Shown: piece after piece, positions 1-6,204 of the stretch
Layout of the letters: the number at the start of each line of letters is the position of its first letter
Numbering within the stretch: position 1 is the first letter of the stretch
Assembly: GCA_014061035.1 (NCBI GenBank)
Contig: JACGMN010000031.1
Span: 1-8,495 of the forward strand
Direction of reading: 5' to 3'
Source of the DNA: Candidatus Methanophagales archaeon
GTDB lineage: Archaea > Halobacteriota > Syntropharchaeia > Alkanophagales > Methanospirareceae
Length of the DNA stretch: 8,495 bases
The notes under the pieces: model-generated
Database searches by the model: none
What the model was told of the DNA's origin: nothing
Seen by the model: the letters and a program-made list of their open reading frames with translations, nothing else
Position numbers and translations under genes: made by a program

Positions 1-102
1 TACAAATTCATCTGATAATATCTCGTATATTTTCGTTCTGAACTCCGGCTGCTGTTTTAAAAGTTCAGGTAAACTTCTTACTACTTCTTCCGCAGTTATC
101 AT
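1..102 (-). CDS. N-terminal fragment of a hypothetical protein (possibly DUF3782-like)
   Basis: The first 34 codons of a minus-strand gene lie here; the rest is beyond the left edge. The protein begins MITAEEVVRSLPELLKQQ and continues as a charged, helical-looking segment ending DEFV. The start is well fixed: an in-frame TGA lies five codons upstream, no other start codon lies between, and a GAGGTGA ribosome binding site precedes the ATG by about 12 nt. From memory, this style of N-terminus (TAEE..RSLPELL followed by a short helix) is common in archaeal proteins labelled DUF3782 or PD-(D/E)XK nuclease-like, but the domain itself is not visible, so the function is unknown. It is divergent from the aminotransferase. 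That this is a real gene is likely; the family is a guess. Confidence 0.6.
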   Translation of the reverse strand, partial: MITAEEVVRSLPELLKQQPEFRTKIYEILSDEFV

Positions 103-125
103 CTCGAAGATTTTTCACCTCTTCC

Positions 126-156
126 TAACAGTTAACAGTAGAATAATCGAATAATC
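126..156. repeat. Two adjacent short tandem repeats in the divergent spacer
   Basis: TAACAGT occurs twice head to tail (126-132 and 133-139), creating a central GTTAAC palindrome. After one base, GAATAATC occurs twice head to tail (141-148 and 149-156). Both pairs are perfect. They lie upstream of the minus-strand hypothetical gene and within about 120 nt of the plus-strand aminotransferase, so they could be regulator sites for either gene, or simple AT-rich slippage products. Confidence 0.5.
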
Positions 157-181
157 TCTGCTAATCTATCTCAATAATTTA

Positions 182-207
182 TCTTCTCTTTTATCTCTTC
201 TCTTTTA
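182..207 (+). repeat. 12-bp pyrimidine-rich direct repeat abutting the aminotransferase promoter
   Basis: TCTTCTCTTTTA occurs at 182-193 and again at 196-207, a 14-nt period. The second copy runs into the TTTTAAAT element that is the best TATA candidate for the aminotransferase gene. The repeat may be a promoter duplication or a regulator site; nothing in the sequence identifies a regulator. Confidence 0.45.
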
Positions 208-219
208 AATGATATAAAG
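203..219 (+). promoter_or_regulatory. Likely TATA region of the aminotransferase gene
   Basis: TTTTAAAT (203-210) and ATATAAAG (212-219) lie about 38 and 30 nt before the ATG at 245. Archaeal TATA boxes are usually centred about 25 nt upstream of the transcript start, so the leader would be short, from a few to about 12 nt. GGGAAG at 230-235 is the only weak ribosome binding site candidate. Confidence 0.45.
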
Positions 220-244
220 TATAGCTAATGGGAAGAATAATGAT

Positions 245-1417
245 ATGTTCTCAAACAGAGTTGCGGATCGTGTAAAGCAACTGAAAGGCTCCGGGATACG
301 TGAGTTCTTCGAGATAGCGCAAAATATGGAAGGCGCGATCTCTTTAGGTGTCGGAGAGCCGGATTTCGTAACACCATGGAGTGTTAGGGAAGCGTGCATA
401 TACTCATTGGAGAAGGGTTATACTACCTACACCTCCAATTTGGGACTGATCGAATTACGAGATGCGCTCTCTAATACGATATATAAAGAAACCGGAGTGT
501 ATTACGAGCCCGGAGATGAGATATTGATAACAACAGGAGTCAGCGAGGGGCTTGATCTAGCGCTCCGTGCCATCATCAATCCAGGCGATGAAGTAATACT
601 CCACGAACCGTCTTATGTCAGTTACAATCCGTGCGTGGTATTCGCAGGTGGAACTCCGGTTAGTGTGGCTACCGTGGTTGACGATCAATTCAAGCTGCGA
701 GCGGAAGAGGTAGAGGAGAGAATAACGGAAAGAACAAAGGCACTTATTTTGAACTATCCGAATAATCCTACAGGGGCAACACTTGACCGGAAGGATCTGG
801 AAGAGCTCGCAGATGTGGTGATTGAGCATGATCTGCTCGTTGTATCAGATGAGATATACGGCAGGTTGACGTACGACGGTACACACGTGAGCTTCTCTTC
901 TCTCGATGGGATAAAAGAACGGACAGTACTACTGAATGGCTTTTCTAAGGCGTATGCCATGACTGGATGGCGCCTGGGGTATGCCGCGGGTAATCGCGAT
1001 ATAATAGAAGCAATGATGAAGATTCATCAGTACACAATGCTTTGTGCACCGATTACTGCGCAGATGGCGGCGTTGGAAGCTCTTCGATGCGATAACGAGG
1101 TCGATAGGATGGTAAGCGAATACAACAGGAGGCGGAGATTGATGGTAGAAGGGTTGAATGAGATAGGACTGAGCTGTTTTGAGCCAAAAGGTGCTTTTTA
1201 TACCTTCCCGTCCATTCGAGATACCGGTACAGGACTGACGGCGGAAGAGTTCGCAAAGAAGTTGCTACTGGATGAGAAAGTAGTAGTAATACCGGGAAGC
1301 GTATTTGGTGCGTGTGGAGAAGGATTCTTGAGGTGTGCCTATGCGGTATCGCAACAGGAAATAAGGGAAGCTTTGGAGAGGATAGAACGGTTTTTGTCCC
1401 GTATCTGTATCAGGTAA
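245..1417 (+). CDS. Class I PLP-dependent aminotransferase (aspartate aminotransferase fold)
   Basis: A 390-aa cytoplasmic aminotransferase of fold type I that moves an amino group between an amino acid and a 2-oxo acid through pyridoxal phosphate. The N-terminal GVGEPDF (35-41) is the usual substrate-side loop. NYPNNPTG (170-177) supplies the conserved Asn174, and SDEIY (201-205) supplies Asp202 and Tyr205, which contact the PLP ring. Lys235 in GFSKAYAMTGWRLGY forms the Schiff base. Arg363 in FLRCAYA is the likely substrate alpha-carboxylate ligand. Length and ends match the family, with no missing active-site residue. Several archaeal paralogues of this family act on aspartate, alanine or aromatic substrates, so the substrate cannot be fixed by eye and no symbol is given. 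The ATG start gives the expected family N-terminus. The gene stands alone and converges on aspS, 34 nt between stops. Confidence 0.93.
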   Translation: MFSNRVADRVKQLKGSGIREFFEIAQNMEGAISLGVGEPDFVTPWSVREACIYSLEKGYTTYTSNLGLIELRDALSNTIYKETGVYYEPGDEILITTGVSEGLDLALRAIINPGDEVILHEPSYVSYNPCVVFAGGTPVSVATVVDDQFKLRAEEVEERITERTKALILNYPNNPTGATLDRKDLEELADVVIEHDLLVVSDEIYGRLTYDGTHVSFSSLDGIKERTVLLNGFSKAYAMTGWRLGYAAGNRDIIEAMMKIHQYTMLCAPITAQMAALEALRCDNEVDRMVSEYNRRRRLMVEGLNEIGLSCFEPKGAFYTFPSIRDTGTGLTAEEFAKKLLLDEKVVVIPGSVFGACGEGFLRCAYAVSQQEIREALERIERFLSRICIR

Positions 1418-1451
1418 GTAGAAAGTGTAAGCATAGTTATATACAGATCGA

Positions 1452-2783
1452 TCACGGCACCAACCTCCTCCGATCACGTGGGAAGAGCACTACTTCACGG
1501 ATGTTATCTAGCTCCAGCATGCTCATCAGCAGCCGTTCAATGCCAAGACCCCACCCTGCATGCGGCGGCATACCATAACGAAAAGCATTGAGATAGAACT
1601 CAAAACTATCTACACTCAGACCTTTTGACTCGATATTCTCCTTCAGCAACTCGTACGAATGAACTCGCTGCGAGCCAGAAGCAAGCTCTAATCGTGGATG
1701 CATTAGGTCAAACGCATCACACGTATCTTTACCTTTTCCTTTGTCTTTACTACCGGTAAATTGTACATAAAACGGTTTTATCGTATATGGCCAATCAGTG
1801 ATGAAATAATGCTCGCCCATTGCCTCGCCGAGGATACGTTCAGCAGAACTGCTGAGGTCAACACCCCATTCTATCTGCTCACCGGCATCTAAAATGATCT
1901 CTATTGCTTCATCATAGCGTAAACGCTTAAACGGTATTTTTGGTACTTCCAACTGTACATTAATGCTTTTTAAACCGGGATATAACGAAACAGTCGAATA
2001 GACATGGGCAATAAGCTCCTCTAATAGCTTCATTACCGTCTCATCTGATACAAATGCGACTTCTACGTCAACCGACGCAGCTTCATTCAAATGCTTTGTA
2101 GTATCATGCTCCTCAGCACGGAATATCGGTGCTATCTCGTAGACGCGATCAAACCCGGAAGCAATGAGCATCTGCTTGTAAAGCTGCGGGCTCTGATTTA
2201 AAAACGCTTCTCGTTCAAAATAGGAAATAGGAAATAGAGCAGTGCCACCCTCAGTCGCGGAACTGACGATCTTAGGAGTGTTTATCTCGATGAAATTCCT
2301 CTCGCTGAGGAAATCCCGAATCGCTCTTTGGACCATGCTCCGAATGATAAATATATGCTTTGTTCTCTCGGTTCTCACGTCCATGAATCTCGCATCAAGC
2401 CTCGTATCCAGCTCAGCACCAACTTTACCAGTAGTATCCAGCGGTAAATTATGCAATGCCACACTGAGGATTTCTATCCGCCCGTGCCCGGGTATTGGTA
2501 TTATCTCATATCCATTCGGTGCTTTCTTCTCGCTCTTTACTATTCCATCTATTACTACTACAGATTCGCGTGGTACCTTCTTCGCTTTTTCAAACAGCTC
2601 TTTTTCTACTCTTCGCTTTTGGAGTGTGATCTGAACATAACCTGCACGATCTCTGATAATAAGGAAAAGGACGCCGCCCAAATCACGCTTCTCATGCACC
2701 CAGCCAGCTATACTCACGCGTTCTCCATCATCATCCGCGGTTATTTCATTCGCGTATCTCCGGTTCTCTATTGGTAATAGCAT
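1452..2783 (-). CDS. aspS: Aspartyl-tRNA synthetase, archaeal type, predicted non-discriminating
   Basis: A 443-aa class IIb synthetase that activates aspartate with ATP and loads it on tRNA. An OB-fold anticodon-binding domain (about 22-108) precedes the catalytic domain. Motif 1 lies near 160-171. Motif 2 includes FRAEEH (221-226) and HLNE (231-234). QSPQLYKQ (198-205) lines the active site, and motif 3 is GWGLGIERL (410-418). The C-terminus (FPRDRRRLVP) and length are typical of archaeal AspRS. Aligned from memory with the Thermococcus enzyme, the Trp26 position is His30 (GWVHEKRD) and the Lys85 position is Pro89 (KKAPNGYE). That His/Pro pair is typical of enzymes that also aspartylate tRNA-Asn. 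A small lysine/glycine-rich loop (345-352) looks like an insertion. The upstream region has no ribosome binding site but has TATA-like sequence about 27 nt before ATG, suggesting a leaderless mRNA. Confidence 0.96.
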   Translation of the reverse strand: MLLPIENRRYANEITADDDGERVSIAGWVHEKRDLGGVLFLIIRDRAGYVQITLQKRRVEKELFEKAKKVPRESVVVIDGIVKSEKKAPNGYEIIPIPGHGRIEILSVALHNLPLDTTGKVGAELDTRLDARFMDVRTERTKHIFIIRSMVQRAIRDFLSERNFIEINTPKIVSSATEGGTALFPISYFEREAFLNQSPQLYKQMLIASGFDRVYEIAPIFRAEEHDTTKHLNEAASVDVEVAFVSDETVMKLLEELIAHVYSTVSLYPGLKSINVQLEVPKIPFKRLRYDEAIEIILDAGEQIEWGVDLSSSAERILGEAMGEHYFITDWPYTIKPFYVQFTGSKDKGKGKDTCDAFDLMHPRLELASGSQRVHSYELLKENIESKGLSVDSFEFYLNAFRYGMPPHAGWGLGIERLLMSMLELDNIREVVLFPRDRRRLVP

Positions 2784-2805
2784 CTTTTTAAACGGTCTTA
2801 TATGG

Positions 2806-2824
2806 ATTTAACTTAATTTAACTT
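2806..2824 (-). promoter_or_regulatory. Duplicated TATA-like element upstream of aspS
   Basis: On the minus strand AAGTTAAAT occurs twice, at 2824-2816 and 2814-2806, exactly 10 bp apart (one helical turn). The nearer copy is centred about 27 nt before the aspS ATG, the spacing expected of an archaeal TATA box for a leaderless transcript. The further copy may be a second box or a regulator half-site. The same spacer also holds the upstream region of the plus-strand tRNA gene, for which no clear box was found. Confidence 0.45.
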
Positions 2825-2885
2825 GACTCAATTTTAGTTAGTGGAAAAAAAGCGAGAATGTGAAACGGCAAGGGGCAAAGGGCAT

Positions 2886-2963
<78 letters not shown>

Positions 2964-2967
2964 CATA

Positions 2968-3789
2968 TCATCTTTTCTGTAATAACGCCACACATCTTGC
3001 CGCGAATGAACCTGCACCAACTCCATTATCTATATTTACTACCGCTAAGCCGGGAGCGCAACTCTGGAGCATGGTAAGAATCGCAGCAGTTCCCTTCCCG
3101 CCCATACCATATCCAACTGATGTCGGAAGACCGATCACCGGCACGTCCACAAGACCTGCCACTACGATAGGTAGAACTGCGTCCATACCTGCAGCCACGA
3201 TTATTGCCGCTACTTCTTCCTTTTTAAGTATCTCAAGAGGTTCTACCAGCCGGTGTATGCCCGCAACACCCACATCGTAAGCCTTTATCACCTCGCAACC
3301 ACAGACCTCGGCAACAATCCGTGCTTCCTCAGCGACTGATATATCAGCGGTACCTGCGGCAATTATGCCGATCTTACCACGTTTCTCAAACGTATATCCA
3401 CGTCGTTTTATCAGTATCGTCATCGCAACTGGATTATAATCGAGTTCAAAGTCCAAATCCGTACATTCGTCTTCTCCTACTGCTGCTGCTCCTCCCACAC
3501 GCAGACGAATACGCTCCTTTAACTCATCGGCATCCTCTTTCTGAGCCCTACTGACAAGCGCAAAGCCTTTAACAGTCGCGTGCACCATCGCTATATCTGC
3601 TACCTTATCACTGCTCTTGACTCCTGCTAAGATTATCTCAGGTATGCCTGTCCGGTCTGCCCTGACCAGGTCTATTCGCGCAAAATCTTTTATCTTCTTT
3701 ATACTCTCGGATTTCTGTTTCAGTGCACTACTTGCTTCTTCGAGATTAAGTTCGCCACGAGCGAATTTCCGCAATATCTCTTCCATCAT
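2968..3789 (-). CDS. larB: Nickel-pincer nucleotide biosynthesis protein LarB
   Basis: A 273-aa protein with a PurE (AIR carboxylase)-like C-terminal domain. In the known pathway LarB carboxylates the pyridine ring of nicotinic acid adenine dinucleotide and releases AMP. This is the first step toward the nickel-pincer cofactor of LarA-type racemases; LarE and LarC complete it. The N-terminal 35 or so residues are a charged helical region. Family motifs follow: AGTADISVAEEA (145-156), AYDVGVAGIHRL (170-181), AAGMDAVLPIVVAGL (199-213), PTSVGYGMGGKG (222-233) and QSCAPGLAVVNIDNGVGAG (242-260). Cys244 matches the cysteine reported to form the transient pyridine adduct. Translation may start at either of two adjacent ATGs (3789 or 3786). 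No larA, larC or larE lies in the window. The gene is divergent from thiL. Confidence 0.93.
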   Translation of the reverse strand: MMEEILRKFARGELNLEEASSALKQKSESIKKIKDFARIDLVRADRTGIPEIILAGVKSSDKVADIAMVHATVKGFALVSRAQKEDADELKERIRLRVGGAAAVGEDECTDLDFELDYNPVAMTILIKRRGYTFEKRGKIGIIAAGTADISVAEEARIVAEVCGCEVIKAYDVGVAGIHRLVEPLEILKKEEVAAIIVAAGMDAVLPIVVAGLVDVPVIGLPTSVGYGMGGKGTAAILTMLQSCAPGLAVVNIDNGVGAGSFAARCVALLQKR

Positions 3790-3834
3790 CTTCTATAATT
3801 TTATTTATAACCTCAATTTCTTTAAATATTCGCG
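3790..3834. promoter_or_regulatory. Bidirectional promoter between larB and thiL
   Basis: Only 45 AT-rich bases separate the two start codons. On the plus strand TTTATAA (3804-3810) is centred about 28 nt before the thiL ATG, which fits a TATA box for a leaderless transcript. On the minus strand AATATTTAAA (3830-3821) lies about 35 nt before the larB ATG, giving a leader of roughly 10 nt. Neither gene has a convincing ribosome binding site. The two pre-initiation complexes would overlap, so the promoters may compete. Confidence 0.55.
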
Positions 3835-4860
3835 ATGAAAATAGAGGAACTCGGCGAGCGAGGGTTAATAGAACGAATAACTAAAAAATTCCGGATTGAG
3901 AAACCGGTCGTAACGGTCGGTGCAGGTGAGGACGATTGTGCGGTTATAGAGATAGACGCTGCAAAAAAGGAGAGCAAATATCTCGTTCTTACTACCGATA
4001 CGTTACAGCAATCGACACACTTTCCAGACGGTATTACTGCTTTTCAAATGGGTTGGAGCGCGGTTGCAGCTAATCTCAGTGATATTGCCGCTATGGGCGC
4101 CGTCCCTTTCGCGTTTACTATCTCTACCGGTATTCCGGCACGGACAGAAGTCTCATTTGTGGACGAACTTCTCAGAGGTATAGAAACATGCGCTTCCACC
4201 TACAATACAGCGGTCGTTGGCGGAGACGTAGTACTGAGTAACGAGTTCATCTTAACAGGGATGTGCATAGGATTTACAAACGATCCAGTACGGCGATCTG
4301 GAGCAAATCTGGGTGACTTACTATGTGTGACCGGTTCGCTCGGAAATGCCGCGCTCGCGATGAAGATAATAAAAAACGAGTTGAAAGTGAAAGAGGTGCC
4401 TGAGCATATCGAAGAATCAGCGAAAAAATCGCTCTTTCAGCCACAGCCACGAGTAAATGAAGGCTTCGTCATTGCTAACTCCGGCGTGGTAACCTCAATG
4501 ATCGACATAAGTGACGGGCTCGCTATTTCAATAGCCGAGCTAACACGCTGCAGCAATCTTGGTGCAGAACTCTACAAGGAGAACGTACCGGTATTTAGCG
4601 AGGAGATAAGATCACGATTAGATTTATCTGTGCGTGAATGCATAGAGATTGCCTTTTATTACGGTGGCGACTATGAATTACTATTCACTATTGATCCGTT
4701 AGCGTTAGAAGATGAGAGATTGATGAGCAAGTTGAAGAGAGAAGCAAAGATGAGCATTATCGGTAAACTGGTACTGCCAGAGGAAGGTATCTATTTTGAA
4801 ATTGGAGGAGTAGATGTAGAGAAGGAACCGATAGAAATTAGGGGCTATCAACACTTTTAA
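3835..4860 (+). CDS. thiL: Thiamine-monophosphate kinase
   Basis: A 341-aa member of the PurM/ThiL ATP-binding family that phosphorylates thiamine monophosphate to thiamine diphosphate, the last step of cofactor synthesis, in the cytoplasm. Metal- and nucleotide-binding acidic motifs are intact: GEDDCAV (31-37), TTDTLQQSTHFP (53-64), AANLSDIAAMGA (78-89), VGGDVVLS (128-135), DISDGLA (224-230) and GGDYELLF (277-284). Length and domain order (N-terminal AIRS-type half, then C-terminal half) match the family. The ATG start is followed by the usual MKIEELGERGLIERI beginning. A TATA box about 28 nt upstream and no ribosome binding site suggest leaderless translation. The protease gene follows in the same frame after 18 nt, so the two are probably co-transcribed; no functional link between them is known to me. 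Confidence 0.95.
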   Translation: MKIEELGERGLIERITKKFRIEKPVVTVGAGEDDCAVIEIDAAKKESKYLVLTTDTLQQSTHFPDGITAFQMGWSAVAANLSDIAAMGAVPFAFTISTGIPARTEVSFVDELLRGIETCASTYNTAVVGGDVVLSNEFILTGMCIGFTNDPVRRSGANLGDLLCVTGSLGNAALAMKIIKNELKVKEVPEHIEESAKKSLFQPQPRVNEGFVIANSGVVTSMIDISDGLAISIAELTRCSNLGAELYKENVPVFSEEIRSRLDLSVRECIEIAFYYGGDYELLFTIDPLALEDERLMSKLKREAKMSIIGKLVLPEEGIYFEIGGVDVEKEPIEIRGYQHF

Positions 4861-4864
4861 ATTA

Positions 4865-4871
4865 GGAGAGG
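4865..4871 (+). promoter_or_regulatory. Ribosome binding site that decides the protease start
   Basis: GGAGAGG, directly after the thiL stop codon, is the best Shine-Dalgarno match near this gene. Seven nucleotides separate it from the ATA at 4879. It is far too distant from the first standard start codon in frame (GTG at 4939), so it supports translation beginning at 4879. Confidence 0.55.
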
Positions 4872-4878
4872 AAATAAA

Positions 4879-6105
4879 ATAAACAAGGAGTGGTCGGTTA
4901 AAATCGGGAGTATCCGCGGGATACCAATAAAACTGCACGTGTCATTCCTGATAATATTATTGCTTGTTATCTGGATATTTGCAGTAAGCAATTTTGAGAT
5001 CGAAAGACTCACGATAATTCTCGGTTTCGGTGGCATGGACATCCCGACATGGCTCAGATACCTGCTGGGTGTAATTGCTGCCGGTTTCTTTTTCATAACT
5101 CTACTTCTACATGAACTCAGTCATTCCTTCGTTGCACAGCGTTATGGCGCACATGTACATAATATAACCTTGTTCGTCCTCGGCGGTATGGCTCAGATAG
5201 AAGATATTCCTAGAGAGCCAGGAAAGGAAGCAAATGTCGCGGCTGCGGGTCCTGCTCTCAGTTTAGGTCTTGGCGCTATTGCCTATGCTGTTTATTACGT
5301 CTTCGGTCCGGTAAGTACGATTGTAGTCGAGAACGTGACAGTACCTGTGGCGACATTCCAGAATGCTATCCTTATAGTGTTAGGTATTATTGCGTTTTAC
5401 AATATCTTACTCGGGTTCTTCAATCTCATCCCCGCACTTCCCATGGATGGGGGACGAATACTCCGTGCAGGACTTGCTATGCGTATGCCGTATATAGATG
5501 CAACCAGACTGGCAGTCGCAATAGGCAAGAGCTTCGCGATTGCTATAGGCATTTTAGGGATTATAACGTTGGCTGTAGGAGGATTATGGTTGCTCATTAT
5601 AGCGATATTCATATATTTTGCGGGTTCTGCAGAAGAGAAGGCCGCGGTTGTCTCTATTACTCTGGAAGGGATTAAGGTCAGAGACATTATGACGGCTGTT
5701 CCAGAAGTCATCTATGTGCCGCCGAACTGGATGATCGATCAGTTAATTGATCTGATGTTCAAGACCAGACACATGGGCTATCCGGTACAAGAAAGCCAGG
5801 ATTCTCGAGTTCTCGGCGTAATTACTTTCTCAGACGTACAGAAGGTACGCGATTCGATGCAGAGTACCAGTACTACCAGGGTCGCGGAGATTATGAATCG
5901 TGAGTTGATTACAATCTCGCCAGATGCAGACTCCTATGAGGCACTCAAAATTATGTCCATGATGAATATTGGCCGCCTGATCGTTATAGATAAAGATGAT
6001 CGAGAGATGCAGATACAGGGCATTGTTTCCAGAACCGACCTCGTAAGAGCGATTCAGTTCAGCGGTATATATGGAGATTATGGAGATAAAAAGAAATATT
6101 GGTGA
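4879..6105 (+). CDS. Site-2 protease (M50 family) with C-terminal CBS pair
   Basis: An intramembrane zinc metalloprotease of about 408 aa, numbered here from ATA 4879. HELSH (78-82) gives the two zinc histidines and catalytic Glu79. NLIPALPMDGG (182-192) gives the third zinc ligand, Asp190. Hydrophobic segments lie near 21-36, 62-82, 121-144, 162-184 and 220-250. Two cytoplasmic CBS domains follow (about 267-325 and 334-393), which in other proteins sense adenine nucleotides. Such enzymes cut membrane-tethered regulators; the substrate here is unknown. The conserved N-terminal segment WSVKIGSIRGIPIKLH precedes the first standard start in frame (GTG 4939), and no ATG, GTG or TTG occurs between the thiL stop and that GTG. 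The start therefore appears to be AUA, unless the base is a sequence error. If GTG were used, the protein would be 388 aa and lack that segment. Confidence 0.92.
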   Translation: MNKEWSVKIGSIRGIPIKLHVSFLIILLLVIWIFAVSNFEIERLTIILGFGGMDIPTWLRYLLGVIAAGFFFITLLLHELSHSFVAQRYGAHVHNITLFVLGGMAQIEDIPREPGKEANVAAAGPALSLGLGAIAYAVYYVFGPVSTIVVENVTVPVATFQNAILIVLGIIAFYNILLGFFNLIPALPMDGGRILRAGLAMRMPYIDATRLAVAIGKSFAIAIGILGIITLAVGGLWLLIIAIFIYFAGSAEEKAAVVSITLEGIKVRDIMTAVPEVIYVPPNWMIDQLIDLMFKTRHMGYPVQESQDSRVLGVITFSDVQKVRDSMQSTSTTRVAEIMNRELITISPDADSYEALKIMSMMNIGRLIVIDKDDREMQIQGIVSRTDLVRAIQFSGIYGDYGDKKKYW

Positions 6106-6156
6106 TTTGTCAGACAGATAATCAGGAAATAGTTTTCTGCGCAAATCTGCGTCCTA

Positions 6157-6182
6157 AATAGATAGAAGTAATAGATAGAAGT
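6157..6182 (+). repeat. Perfect 13-bp tandem repeat upstream of cobA
   Basis: AATAGATAGAAGT occurs twice head to tail (6157-6169 and 6170-6182), ending 22 nt before the cobA ATG. A TATACTTTATG stretch follows at 6184-6194 but is rather close to the ATG to be a normal TATA box. The repeat lies where an operator or an upstream promoter element would be. No terminator is evident in the 99-nt spacer between the protease stop and cobA. Confidence 0.5.
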
Positions 6183-6204
6183 TATACTTTATGTACAGTG
6201 AAAA

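Noticed and set aside
1312..1578. Plus-strand 88-codon frame bridging the aminotransferase and aspS ends
   Set aside because: It overlaps both real genes in other frames and shows no recognisable motif.
2242..2777. Plus-strand open frames of 130 and 108 codons opposite aspS
   Set aside because: They lie wholly antisense to strongly conserved synthetase sequence and their translations show no recognisable motif or sensible composition.
5397..5711. Minus-strand 104-codon frame opposite the protease
   Set aside because: It mirrors the hydrophobic membrane segments of the real gene, has no ribosome binding site and no family resemblance.
3835..6105. Possible thiL-protease fusion by stop-codon read-through, since both are in the same frame with one TAA between them
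   Set aside because: A ribosome binding site follows the stop, both proteins have complete normal ends, and a soluble kinase fused to a membrane protease has no known precedent. Same frame occurs by chance one time in three.
4939..6105. GTG 4939 as the start of the protease
   Set aside because: It has no ribosome binding site at proper distance and would remove the conserved N-terminal segment. Kept only as the alternative.
6106..6204. Terminator hairpin or cobalamin riboswitch in the spacer before cobA
   Set aside because: CTGCG at 6137-6141 recurs as a direct, not inverted, repeat, so it forms no stem. The spacer is under 100 nt and has no B12-box-like sequence.
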